Of a DNA stretch of 64,000 bases, positions 17,636 to 26,142 are shown one piece after another. Source of the DNA: Casimicrobium huifangae (GTDB taxonomy: Bacteria; Pseudomonadota; Gammaproteobacteria; Burkholderiales; Casimicrobiaceae). Each line of letters opens with the position of its first letter. Positions within the stretch are counted from its first letter, which is position 1. The position numbers were made by a program, and so were the translations under genes. The notes under the pieces were generated by a model. The model saw nothing but the letters and a program-made list of their open reading frames with translations, ran no database searches and had not been told where the DNA came from. The stretch is from assembly GCF_009746125.1 (NCBI RefSeq), contig NZ_CP041352.1, positions 2,340,436 to 2,404,435 of the forward strand, read 5' to 3'.

Positions 17636-18091
17636 CTATGGCAACTGAGGGCGATAACAAGTGACTGACCCGGAGACGGTCACCGTGACTGAGCCCTGCG
17701 CGCCCCCACTCAGATAGATCGTGTCCAGCGATGAGACGATTCTGCCGCCGAAATTCTGATGCAGCAGATTGACCGATCCATCGCTATTGACCGAAGCAAC
17801 GACAGCCGTGTGGCGCGGCAGACCAAAGGTGTAGGTCTGCGTGTTGCCATCGGCGTCTTCGGTCGTCGTTGTGAACTGACTGAACTGCAGAACGTCGCCC
17901 GGCTGAAGATTGCTGCGCTGGACGACACTCCCCCAGACGTAGAGATCGCTGCCCGGTCGCCTTGCCCCAATGGACTGGATTGCCCGCTCTGCCGCATCCC
18001 AGCACTCGCCGCGGTCAATCTGCTGACCAATTCGCGCCTGGAGATAGCTGACAATATTGGCGCCCTGTGCAGGCGTGGCGGGTGTTGGCAT
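17636..18091 (-). CDS. Putative CHAP/NlpC-P60-like cysteine peptidase or amidase, candidate T6SS effector
   Basis: A small 151-residue protein. The ordered motifs match a papain-like cell-wall hydrolase fold: GECWDAAERA with Cys30, the turn LQPGDVLQF at 62-70, PRHTAVV with His94, and LHQNFGG with Asn113 as possible third residue. Such C...PGD...H...N order is typical of CHAP and related domains, whose members cut peptidoglycan amide bonds. There is no signal peptide, consistent with delivery by the T6SS. No obvious lipoprotein or periplasmic immunity gene is adjacent; the next genes encode two TPR-methyltransferases. AGGGA lies 7 bases before the ATG. A eukaryote-like cysteine-proteinase-fold domain without hydrolase activity is an alternative. 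Confidence 0.7.
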   Translation of the reverse strand: MPTPATPAQGANIVSYLQARIGQQIDRGECWDAAERAIQSIGARRPGSDLYVWGSVVQRSNLQPGDVLQFSQFTTTTEDADGNTQTYTFGLPRHTAVVASVNSDGSVNLLHQNFGGRIVSSLDTIYLSGGAQGSVTVTVSGSVTCYRPQLP

Positions 18092-18182
18092 GATGCGTCC
18101 CTGATGTGTATTGGTGAGCGCGCGCGGGGCTTCCTGCGCGCGACGCTGTGGCGATCACGGCCTCAGCACCGGGCGCCCCTCA

Positions 18183-20861
18183 TCAGTCAAAGACGTATTC
18201 GAAATCCCCGTTAGCGACATTGATGGCGATCTTCTGCAGCTCCTTGCCATCGATCGTACGCCGCAGATATTCCTCGGACAGCCGCGGCAGGATGGTGTTG
18301 GTCAGGATCGCATCAATCATGCGGCCACCGCTCTCGATTTCGGTGCAGCGCGAACCGATGAGTTTCACCACCTCGTCGCTGTAGCTGAACTCCGCCTTGT
18401 GATTTTCAGCGACACGCTTCTTGATGCGGTTGAGCTGCAGGCGGATGATGTTGCCGAGCATCTCGTCGGAGAGCGGGAAGTACGGCACCACCTGAATGCG
18501 GCCGAGCAGCGCGGCGGGGAACACCTTGAGCAAGGGCTCGCGCAGCGCCTTTGCGATGGCGTCCGGCTCCGGCATCAGTTCCGGATCGCGCGTCATGCTC
18601 ATAATCAGCTCGCTGCCCACATTGCTGGTCAGGATGATCACGGTGTTTTTGAAGTCGATCAGGCGGCCCTCGCCGTCTTCCATGATGCCCTTGTCGAACA
18701 CCTGGAAGAAGATCTCATGCACATCGCTGTGCGCCTTTTCGACTTCATCGAGCAGCACCACGCTGTAGGGCTTGCGCCGCACCGCCTCGGTCAACACACC
18801 GCCTTCGCCATAGCCAACGTAGCCCGGAGGTGCGCCCTTGAGCGTGGAGACGGTGTGCGCCTCCTGAAATTCGCTCATGTTGATGGTGATCATGTTCTGT
18901 TCGCCGCCGTACAGCTGCTCGGCAAGCGTCAGCGCGGTCTCGGTCTTGCCGACGCCGGAGGGACCAACAAGCATGAAGACGCCGATGGGCTTGTTCGGGT
19001 TGTCAAGTTTGGCGCGGCTCGTTTGGATTCGCTTCGCGATCATGTCCAGGCCGTGGCGCTGGCCGATCACCCGCTGGTTGAGCGTGTCGGCGATCTTGAG
19101 GATGGCCTCGACCTCATTCTTGACCATGCGCCCAACCGGGATGCCCGTCCAGTCGGCAACGACTGAGGCCACAGCCTGCGCGTCCACCGCCGGCAGGATC
19201 AGCGGCGCATCGCCCTGCATCGAAGCCAGCTTGCCCTGCAGTTCACCCAATTCCTTGAGCATCGCGGCGCGGGCATCATCCCCAAGCGGGACGGACGTAT
19301 CGACTTTGCCATCGCCCGAGCCGCGAAGCTTGCCACGCAGATCAAGGATGGTGTCGACCAGCGCTTTCTCCTCTTTCCAGCGCGCTTCCAGCGTCGCCAG
19401 TTTGGCCGCCTCTGCATCGCGCTGGCCCTGGGCATCGGCGCGGCGAGTGCCGACTTCGATGCCGACGGCAGCTTCGCGATCAATGATGGCAAGTTCGACA
19501 TCCAGCATTTCGATACGCCGCTGAGTGTCTTCCACTTCCGGCGGCGTGGCATGCTGGCTCACCGCAACGCGCGCGCAACTGGTGTCGAGCAGGCTCACCG
19601 CCTTGTCGGGCAATTGCCGGGCCGGGATGTAGCGGTGCGACAGCGTCACCGCTGCGGCGATCGCTTCGTCGAGCAACAGCACCTTATGGTGTTTCTCCAG
19701 CACCGTGGCGACGCCGCGCAGCATGGCAATGGCTTTTGGCTCATCCGGCTCCGGCACCTGCACCACCTGGAAGCGGCGGGTGAGCGCCGGGTCTTTCTCG
19801 ATGTACTTCTTGTACTCTGCCCACGTGGTGGCGCCGATCGTGCGCAACGTGCCACGCGCCAGCGCCGGTTTCAGCAGGTTGGCCGCATCGCCTGTGCCTG
19901 CCGCCCCGCCCGCACCGACCAGCGTGTGGACTTCATCGACAAACAGAATGATTGGCTTGGGGCTGGCCTGCACTTCGTCGATGACCTGCCGCAGTCGCTG
20001 CTCGAATTCGCCTTTCATGCTGGCGCCCGCCTGCAACAGGCCGATGTCGAGCGTCAGCAACGATACTTCCTTCAATTGCGGAGGAACATCGCCCTTGGCC
20101 AGACGCAGCGCAAAACCCTCGACAACCGCAGTCTTGCCGACGCCCGCCTCACCAGTGAGGATCGGGTTGTTCTGCCGCCGGCGCATCAGGATGTCGACAA
20201 TCTGGCGAATCTCTTCGTCACGGCCAGTGACCGGATCGATTTCGCCTTTTCTGGCTTTCTCGGTCAGGTCAACGGCGTACTTCTTGAGCGCCTCCTGCTT
20301 GCCCATTTGCGCTGGCGCCATGGCGCCACTTGCCTCGCCCGGTTCGCCGCCAATGCCGGTGCCGTCACTGGCGGTGAGCGCGTCTTCCGGGGAGCCCTTG
20401 ACAATGTCGGGCAACTTGTCGGACAGCGCATCAATCCCCAGCTTCTCGAACTCCTTCGAGATGCCATAAAGGATGTTGCGCAGCCCCATCGTCTTGACCA
20501 GGCCAACCATGATGTAGCCGCTGCGCACCTGCGCATCGCCGTACTTGAGCGTGCCGTACACCCAGGCGCGCTCGACGGCCATTTCGATGTGCTCTGACAA
20601 GTCAGAGATCGCAGTGGCGCCGCGCGGCAGGCGATCCAGTGCTTTGGTCAGATCTGCCGCCAGCTTCGACGCATCAACCTCGAAGTGGCGGACGATACGA
20701 TGCAGATCGCTGTCGTTGTTGGAAAGAATCTGGTGCACCCAGTGCACCAGCTCGACGTATGGATTGCCACGCAGCTTGCAGAAGACGGTGGCGCCTTCGA
20801 TCGCCTTGTAGAGCAGCGGATTGAGTTTTCCGAAGAGCGCGGTACGGCTGATTTCTGACAT
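18183..20861 (-). CDS. clpV: T6SS sheath-recycling AAA+ ATPase ClpV (TssH)
   Basis: Hexameric Clp/Hsp100 ATPase that disassembles the contracted TssB/TssC sheath. The start MSEISRTALF is preferred over an ATG two codons upstream because AGAGGGG is then correctly spaced. The N-terminal Clp domain is at about 1-160. The first AAA module has Walker A GEAGVGKT at about 237-244 and FVDEVHTL; the middle coiled-coil domain is at about 420-540; the second AAA module has GPSGVGKT at about 633-640 and LLDEVEKAH. Length (892 residues) is normal for ClpV. It is preceded by tssG with 40 bases between, so it probably belongs to the same transcript as tssE-tssF-tssG. Confidence 0.97.
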   Translation of the reverse strand: MSEISRTALFGKLNPLLYKAIEGATVFCKLRGNPYVELVHWVHQILSNNDSDLHRIVRHFEVDASKLAADLTKALDRLPRGATAISDLSEHIEMAVERAWVYGTLKYGDAQVRSGYIMVGLVKTMGLRNILYGISKEFEKLGIDALSDKLPDIVKGSPEDALTASDGTGIGGEPGEASGAMAPAQMGKQEALKKYAVDLTEKARKGEIDPVTGRDEEIRQIVDILMRRRQNNPILTGEAGVGKTAVVEGFALRLAKGDVPPQLKEVSLLTLDIGLLQAGASMKGEFEQRLRQVIDEVQASPKPIILFVDEVHTLVGAGGAAGTGDAANLLKPALARGTLRTIGATTWAEYKKYIEKDPALTRRFQVVQVPEPDEPKAIAMLRGVATVLEKHHKVLLLDEAIAAAVTLSHRYIPARQLPDKAVSLLDTSCARVAVSQHATPPEVEDTQRRIEMLDVELAIIDREAAVGIEVGTRRADAQGQRDAEAAKLATLEARWKEEKALVDTILDLRGKLRGSGDGKVDTSVPLGDDARAAMLKELGELQGKLASMQGDAPLILPAVDAQAVASVVADWTGIPVGRMVKNEVEAILKIADTLNQRVIGQRHGLDMIAKRIQTSRAKLDNPNKPIGVFMLVGPSGVGKTETALTLAEQLYGGEQNMITINMSEFQEAHTVSTLKGAPPGYVGYGEGGVLTEAVRRKPYSVVLLDEVEKAHSDVHEIFFQVFDKGIMEDGEGRLIDFKNTVIILTSNVGSELIMSMTRDPELMPEPDAIAKALREPLLKVFPAALLGRIQVVPYFPLSDEMLGNIIRLQLNRIKKRVAENHKAEFSYSDEVVKLIGSRCTEIESGGRMIDAILTNTILPRLSEEYLRRTIDGKELQKIAINVANGDFEYVFD

Positions 20862-20900
20862 GGTCATCCCCTCTTTCTGGACAATGTTGGTTTCGACGCG

Positions 20901-22043
20901 CTACACAGCACTGGCGTCAGTAAGTCGTTCGGCATCGAGAATGACGTCATCGGCGTCCCGATTGCGCCGCGCAGCAGGCATGGCCATCCAGCTGGTCCAA
21001 CCCAGACGGCCACCGACACCCAATTGCGTCGCCGGTACCTGTTTGCGTTCGAGTACGACCTGCACATCCCAGGCGATCTCGACGCCCACATAGTTGCGTA
21101 CCCAGTCGCGTATTTGCAGAAAGCGTACTCCGCCGGGCAGATAGCGCTCGAACTCCGCGAGCGGCATCGCTCCCACCCGCAGACGAAACTTGCTCTGTAC
21201 ATCGGGCACCTTGGCGCCAGCAATCGCTCCCTGACCCAGGCGGGATGAGGCTGTGCCAAGCTCGATCCGGTGCTGGCCACCGTCCCCGGCCGATGCGACA
21301 GAGACCAGCCTGGTGCGATCACCTTCTGCGAGCCGCAGCCACTGCGTGCAGTACTCACGCATCGAAACCGGCACGCGCAAGAGCGCAGAGAGGCCACGAA
21401 TCAAGCCCTCCGGGTTGCGCGTCTGGCGCGTCAAGTGACCGGCGTGATGGAGTTTCAGATGGTCTGGAACGCTGTCACGATCGCGCAAACTCTGCTGACC
21501 CAGTCCGACCAGGCTGGCGACGTAGCGACCGAAGTGGTCACGACCGGGATTGTCGAGGCTGGTTACCGCCTGGCAATCAGCCCACGCACGGTAGAACAGG
21601 AGAATCATGCGGTGCTGAAAGATGTCGCAGAAACGGGCAATGGTGTCGTCCTTGTAGTGCAACGACCGTTCCTGCACGTATTCCGTGATGTGCTGCGGCA
21701 AGGCACCATTCGGGCCGAACAGCCCGAAATGATGCACCGACAGTCGACCCAACCCTCTGGCAGCGACGCCCTCCCGATATTGGTAAAGCGTGGCGGGTGC
21801 AAACATCAGCGAGGCGTGCTGCGTCAGCCGTAGCGGTTCATCGCGCGGGCGCGGCGCACGGCCGAGGGGGGTATCACCCTCGATGCAGGCATCGACATGG
21901 CGCATTACATAGTAGAAGTCGAACCGCGTCGCATCGGCCGACAAGCCGGAAAACAGTCGCGCCAGACGGTTCGCTGCGTCGCGCGGCGGCAAACCCTGCA
22001 CTGGTGAAGGATTGGCGGCGGGTGAATTGGCGATGCTGGACAT
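20901..22043 (-). CDS. tssG: T6SS baseplate protein TssG
   Basis: Baseplate wedge subunit (ImpH/VasB family) that forms a complex with TssF, TssE and TssK. The 380-residue protein has family-typical stretches such as FDFYYVMRHVD, VHHFGLFGPNGALPQHITEY and FCDIFQHRMILLFYRAWAD. No signal peptide or membrane segment is seen. It begins 12 bases after tssF and ends 40 bases before clpV, in the common order tssE-tssF-tssG-clpV. Confidence 0.96.
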   Translation of the reverse strand: MSSIANSPAANPSPVQGLPPRDAANRLARLFSGLSADATRFDFYYVMRHVDACIEGDTPLGRAPRPRDEPLRLTQHASLMFAPATLYQYREGVAARGLGRLSVHHFGLFGPNGALPQHITEYVQERSLHYKDDTIARFCDIFQHRMILLFYRAWADCQAVTSLDNPGRDHFGRYVASLVGLGQQSLRDRDSVPDHLKLHHAGHLTRQTRNPEGLIRGLSALLRVPVSMREYCTQWLRLAEGDRTRLVSVASAGDGGQHRIELGTASSRLGQGAIAGAKVPDVQSKFRLRVGAMPLAEFERYLPGGVRFLQIRDWVRNYVGVEIAWDVQVVLERKQVPATQLGVGGRLGWTSWMAMPAARRNRDADDVILDAERLTDASAV

Positions 22044-22055
22044 GCAACCGCGCGA

Positions 22056-23930
22056 TCAAACCGTTGGCCGGCGGCCAATTCGTGGCTGCCATTGGCCGAT
22101 GGCGCCACGCTGCACGGATCGCAACGAAAATTCAGTAAACGAATTGATGCTCACATGCCGCGCGAAAAACTGCTCAAGCACCGCCCCCAGCAACCACGGG
22201 CTCACGCCGGCAAACGGAATTTCATCGACCTCCAGTTCGAGTGACACGCCGCGACCGAACACGATCGGCCCACGATTGGGCACCCGTCGATTGACCGCTT
22301 TGACCGCCAGCTTCTGCACGCCGCCCACCTGCGCATCTGATCCCGACGCGCCCACCCTGGCGTACAGCTCCAGCAATTCACGCACCGCACTGGCGCCCTG
22401 ATCTGCATTCACGTCAGTCAGCGTCAGGTAGTTGAGGCTCAGTTGCGAGATCAGCCGCCACGTAATTTCGCGCTCCGCCAGCGCCGGCGATGGCCGCGTG
22501 GGCCCTGCGATGAAGCGCACTGCGTCGATCGGTGCCGAGGTCATCAGCGTCAGATCGGTGTCTGCGTTGCCGACGGGCGTCAGCAAAGGCAGGTCACGAT
22601 TGGTGCACAACGCATCGACCGTAATCTGGCGGAGGTCGGAGGCAAACGGTGCCTCCTTGATGTCTACCAGAGACAGGAAGCACTCGGAGCCGATGTATCC
22701 CGTCCGCGGCCCATGTCGGCGCGATTGCTCCGACAGCAACCGTGGCTCGCGGCGAACAGAAAAGTACGCACCGGCGCCGCGACGGTCAACGTCAGCAGCC
22801 GCGTAGAACGGATGGAAAACGACCTCGCGATCAGACTCCGCGTGGTGCCCGGTAACACGATTGATCGAGTGGATCTCGAAATCGAGTGGTCGGGTACGTT
22901 CGACAACGGCGTGGTACTCAAATCGCGTTGAAGTGACCGGGATGCGATCTGACGTTCGCTGGAACAGATTGACAACTGGCGTGCAGTACAGAGCGAAGTT
23001 ATCGACATCGATAAGTGGCTCCAACGCTGCATTGGCCTGTTTCAGCAGAAATACAATCTCGAAACGGTTGCCCTCCATCGGCGGCAGGGCACGCTGCAAC
23101 CCGTTCATCGAGAAAAAGCGAAAGCGATCGGGAAACGCGAAGTATTCGTGCAACAACCGATGCCCATCAAAGGCGCGCGAATTGACCGGCAGCATTGCCT
23201 GCTCCACGGCAAAACCCTCTACCCGCAGTGCATCGGGTTGATAGGGCACCAGATGTTTGATCGGCAAACCACCTGCGTGAACCATCACGCCGACGCATTG
23301 CGTATGCAAAATCTCCTGCAGGCGGGACGCAACGTCTGGCATCCCCTTTATAAACAGCGGCAACGAGTCAAGCTTGAGGGCCGATACTGGCACTTGCGCG
23401 GTCGTTTCGAAGCCAAGGCGCAGTGCACCTCGCACGGGCGCCCCCCAGCGATAACCAGCGATCGGCAGATCAGGGGGAGCCGCTGTCAATCTCGCTTCGG
23501 TAAGCTGCACCGGCCAGATCGTGACATCGTCGGCGGTGCGGAACTCGCACGCGGTCTGCTCGTGCGCGGGCAGGCGCGCGCGAAGCCGTGAGTTCCGGGG
23601 CAACAGGTGTCCGTCCGGCGAGCCGCCTTCGGACCGTGATGGAGTGAGCTGGGCTATCCCCATGGCTGGAGTCGGCGCCAAGTATCCGGGATAAATCAGA
23701 TCAAGCAGGCGCTGCGAGAACCGGGGGAACTCGGCATCCATCTTGAGCTGAATTCGCGCCGACATGAAGGCAAAGCCTTCCAGCAAGCGTTCGACGTACG
23801 GGTCGGCAACCTCAAGACCGCGCATGCCCAGACGAGCAGCCACCTTCGGAAACTGCTCAGCGAACTCGGAACCCTGCTCGCGGACGTAGGCCAGCTCGCG
23901 GTTGTAGTAGTCGAGCATCCGCGGATCCAT
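22056..23930 (-). CDS. tssF: T6SS baseplate protein TssF
   Basis: Large baseplate wedge subunit (ImpG/VasA family), 624 residues, the normal length. The N-terminus LDYYNRELAYVREQGSEFA and the following AARLGMRGLEVADPYVERLLEGFAF are characteristic. In known baseplates two TssF copies pair with one TssG per wedge. Its ATG directly follows the tssE stop, so the two genes are adjacent without spacing and likely coupled. Confidence 0.97.
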   Translation of the reverse strand: MDPRMLDYYNRELAYVREQGSEFAEQFPKVAARLGMRGLEVADPYVERLLEGFAFMSARIQLKMDAEFPRFSQRLLDLIYPGYLAPTPAMGIAQLTPSRSEGGSPDGHLLPRNSRLRARLPAHEQTACEFRTADDVTIWPVQLTEARLTAAPPDLPIAGYRWGAPVRGALRLGFETTAQVPVSALKLDSLPLFIKGMPDVASRLQEILHTQCVGVMVHAGGLPIKHLVPYQPDALRVEGFAVEQAMLPVNSRAFDGHRLLHEYFAFPDRFRFFSMNGLQRALPPMEGNRFEIVFLLKQANAALEPLIDVDNFALYCTPVVNLFQRTSDRIPVTSTRFEYHAVVERTRPLDFEIHSINRVTGHHAESDREVVFHPFYAAADVDRRGAGAYFSVRREPRLLSEQSRRHGPRTGYIGSECFLSLVDIKEAPFASDLRQITVDALCTNRDLPLLTPVGNADTDLTLMTSAPIDAVRFIAGPTRPSPALAEREITWRLISQLSLNYLTLTDVNADQGASAVRELLELYARVGASGSDAQVGGVQKLAVKAVNRRVPNRGPIVFGRGVSLELEVDEIPFAGVSPWLLGAVLEQFFARHVSINSFTEFSLRSVQRGAIGQWQPRIGRRPTV

Positions 23931-24461
23931 TTACGCGACTCCCGTCGACAACTGATCGGCGATGGTAACTTGTCCGGTTTCGAGATCGAGCTCGGATCGA
24001 ATGAGCAGTTCAATTGGAAACGGCATCGACCACAGCTCGCCGCGCAACTCGAACTGCAGCAGGTTGTGGTGCCCCAGACTATCCGCCGGGGCGATCGCAG
24101 TCACCTTTAGCGTGTCGGGCAGGATGCGCGGCTCAAAAGTCAGAATCGCCTCGTGGATGCCGCGCTCCAGCTCGCGCCAGTCAACGCCGGAGAAGTGTTG
24201 CCCGGACAGTACCGGGATCCCGTAGTTGATGACCGAACGGCGCACTTCCGGATAGTCGTTCAACTGGTCCCGCGTGTGATGCGACGTGGTGTTGAGCAAC
24301 CACACCAGATCGCGCAACACCGTGCGCTTGAGCCGCCCTTTGGATACCACTGAATTTTGCAGCAGCTCCTGACGGTTACCTGGCTCATCATCAGTCAGTC
24401 GGTCGAGCAATGCCGGTTGCAGCCGATCACCTTCGGACCGTAATATCGTGCGCTCATCCAT
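23931..24461 (-). CDS. tssE: T6SS gp25-like baseplate protein TssE
   Basis: Homologue of phage T4 gp25, which starts sheath polymerisation at the baseplate. The 176-residue protein has the family pattern TVLRDLVWLLNTTSHHT, a YPEVRRSVINYGIP segment and LERGIHEAILTFEPRILPDTLKV. Residue count and lack of a signal peptide fit. It stands between tagJ (63 bases upstream) and tssF (adjacent). Confidence 0.95.
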   Translation of the reverse strand: MDERTILRSEGDRLQPALLDRLTDDEPGNRQELLQNSVVSKGRLKRTVLRDLVWLLNTTSHHTRDQLNDYPEVRRSVINYGIPVLSGQHFSGVDWRELERGIHEAILTFEPRILPDTLKVTAIAPADSLGHHNLLQFELRGELWSMPFPIELLIRSELDLETGQVTIADQLSTGVA

Positions 24462-24524
24462 GGCAGCTGCCAGTCAATACGACAGCCCGACATCGCCCCA
24501 TGTTTTGGCGCTGCGCCTCCATCG

Positions 24525-25331
24525 CTAGGCAGACTCTGCGCTGGCGAGCGGGAAAGACACCAGACGAGTATCCAGAATTGGATGTTCGCCCACGTCGCTG
24601 CTCCATAGACGTTGCCCCATGCCAAACCACATGCCGGGATGCGCTTCGTGCCATTCAGTAACACGCGATTGCTTCAACAGATCTGCATTGTCGCCCGTGG
24701 CTTCGGCCGTGCCGGGATAGCGGGCCGGTACGAGCACCGGCACCCGGCCTTCGTTCGGTAGCAGCACCTCGCCCGACGCCCAGACAAGATCACGCAAGTC
24801 TGCGGGTGGCTCAAGACTAACGCCCTGGCATGATTCAAGAGGCAGCCAGAAATACTGACCATTGGCAATGATTTCGCACACAGGCCCCAGTCGTGAATCA
24901 CCGTCGGCAAACCACTCGCAGGCAACGCCGTCAACCGTGCAGGCGCTCGGCTCCGCCTCATCCATCGCACGTTCGCGCAGCGCAGCAGCAGCAGCGTAGT
25001 CGCCGCTACCGTCGTGACGCAAGGCTTCAATCAGCGGGCCGATCCATGCCGGAGGTTTGCCCATGACCTGCGGTGCACGTTTGCCAGCGAAGACTTCCGC
25101 ACGAAACAACTCGTAGCGAATGGCCTCTCGGTAAGTCTGCGCCATCGGCAAGGACTTGGCGTCCATCTGCCCGCAAACCTGCAATTGCGCCAGGGCGCGC
25201 GTCCAGTTGCCCATCACGCACAACAACTGAAACAGATGAATTCGGAGCTTGACGTTTGCCGCATCAGCCTTGATGCGACTCTGCAACTCTGCGAGTTGAT
25301 CCTGCAACGGTGCGTGGCTTACGTTAGACAT
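24525..25331 (-). CDS. tagJ: T6SS accessory protein TagJ (ImpE/SciE family)
   Basis: A 268-residue protein of the ImpE family. The start MSNVSHAPLQ at 25331 is preferred; a GGAA-type ribosome site precedes it and the longer in-frame extension is not family-like. The N-terminal half is TPR-like helical (LHLFQLLCVMGNWTRALAQL-type sequence) and the C-terminal half is a beta-rich domain (GQYFWLPLESCQGVSL, DLRDLVWASGEVLLPNEG). TagJ binds TssB and modulates ClpV-sheath interaction in systems that have it. Position between hcp and tssE is usual. Confidence 0.9.
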   Translation of the reverse strand: MSNVSHAPLQDQLAELQSRIKADAANVKLRIHLFQLLCVMGNWTRALAQLQVCGQMDAKSLPMAQTYREAIRYELFRAEVFAGKRAPQVMGKPPAWIGPLIEALRHDGSGDYAAAAALRERAMDEAEPSACTVDGVACEWFADGDSRLGPVCEIIANGQYFWLPLESCQGVSLEPPADLRDLVWASGEVLLPNEGRVPVLVPARYPGTAEATGDNADLLKQSRVTEWHEAHPGMWFGMGQRLWSSDVGEHPILDTRLVSFPLASAESA

Positions 25332-25454
25332 GTTGCGCTTCCGATCTTCGAAGTGTTCTGTGTGTTCTTGTCGCAGCCCGACCGTTTGCACTGGAACCGT
25401 GGTGCTGTCTGTCAAGTCTGTACGTCGCTCGATGCAGGCCGGTACGTCGACGCC

Positions 25455-25497
25455 GAAAAAGCAAACCGGCGTACAGGGCCGCAAAGCCCTATACGCC
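25455..25497 (-). terminator. Probable Rho-independent terminator after hcp
   Basis: On the minus strand a hairpin with arms GGCGTATAGGGC and GCCCTGTACGCC (plus coordinates 25468-25497, one mismatch) is followed within eight bases by a run of five T. It lies just after the hcp stop and before tagJ, so it would help make abundant hcp mRNA separate from the tagJ-tssEFG-clpV transcript. Confidence 0.6.
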
Positions 25498-25518
25498 GCG
25501 CAGGATCAGGAAGAGTGA

Positions 25519-25998
25519 CTAGATCTTCTTGTTCTGCTTGATGTCGAAGCCACCGGTGGTCACGCCACCGTCCGCCCCGCCCTGCTCGTTTTGAGCCTGG
25601 TACTCGATCTTGATCTTGGTGAAGTTGAACGAAACCGATGCGTTCGGAATGTCGGCCGAACCACCGAGCTGAACGCTCGAGATCAGCACGTCGCTCATCG
25701 TCACTTTGAGGAAGACCAGTTTGGTGCCGCCCGACTTGACCTGTTCGAGTTTTGCCTCGGGGATATGCTCGCCCGTGCAGCACTTCACCAGAAGGTCAGG
25801 CACGGATTTGTCCATGCTGGTCGTGAAGTGAAAGTCCTGCAGGTCAGCCTTGCCGGTCCCCATACCGCCACCGAGGCGGGCACTGCCGACGTTGGAACCG
25901 CCGAACGAGTACGACTCGAGGTGAATCCAGCCCGGATGCTTGTCGTCCTTGGCTTCACCATTTACGCCGGTAATCTTCAGATATGCGTCAAATGCCAT
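25519..25998 (-). CDS. hcp: T6SS tube protein Hcp
   Basis: Forms hexameric rings that stack into the inner tube. The 159-residue protein has the family landmarks AYLKITGVNGEAKD, HPGWIHLESYSFG, DFHFTTSMDKSVPDLL and CCTGEHIPEAKLE, and a final KIKIEYQAQNEQG strand. No C-terminal effector extension is present. A strong ribosome site (AAGGAG) precedes the ATG. It has its own upstream region with an element also found upstream of tssA, and a hairpin terminator follows, so separate high-level expression is likely. Confidence 0.97.
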   Translation of the reverse strand: MAFDAYLKITGVNGEAKDDKHPGWIHLESYSFGGSNVGSARLGGGMGTGKADLQDFHFTTSMDKSVPDLLVKCCTGEHIPEAKLEQVKSGGTKLVFLKVTMSDVLISSVQLGGSADIPNASVSFNFTKIKIEYQAQNEQGGADGGVTTGGFDIKQNKKI

Positions 25999-26065
25999 GA
26001 TGATCTCCTTAAGATCGTGAGAAAAGATGGTTGGTAGGCTTTGCTACTCTGTCAAGCGCCACTAA

Positions 26066-26113
26066 CTTGACGCTCCTGTCTACATAGACGCAACCACCGA
26101 GTTGAAAATGTCA
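26066..26113 (-). promoter_or_regulatory. Upstream element of hcp shared with the tssA upstream region
   Basis: Read on the minus strand this block contains TGACATTTT, CTCGGT, TTGCGTCTAT, AGGAG and CGTCAAG in that order. The same words in the same order and nearly the same spacing occur at 29442-29499 before tssA. A TTGACA-like hexamer follows at 26050-26055, 17 bases before a weak AACCAT. This is likely a regulator-binding or promoter region; the exact role is inference. Confidence 0.5.
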
Positions 26114-26142
26114 TCCTTGCAATGAAATGTTGGATGTACCGA

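Noticed and set aside
18111-20597. Plus-strand open frames opposite clpV
   Set aside because: Shadow frames of ClpV; no ribosome site or family motif.
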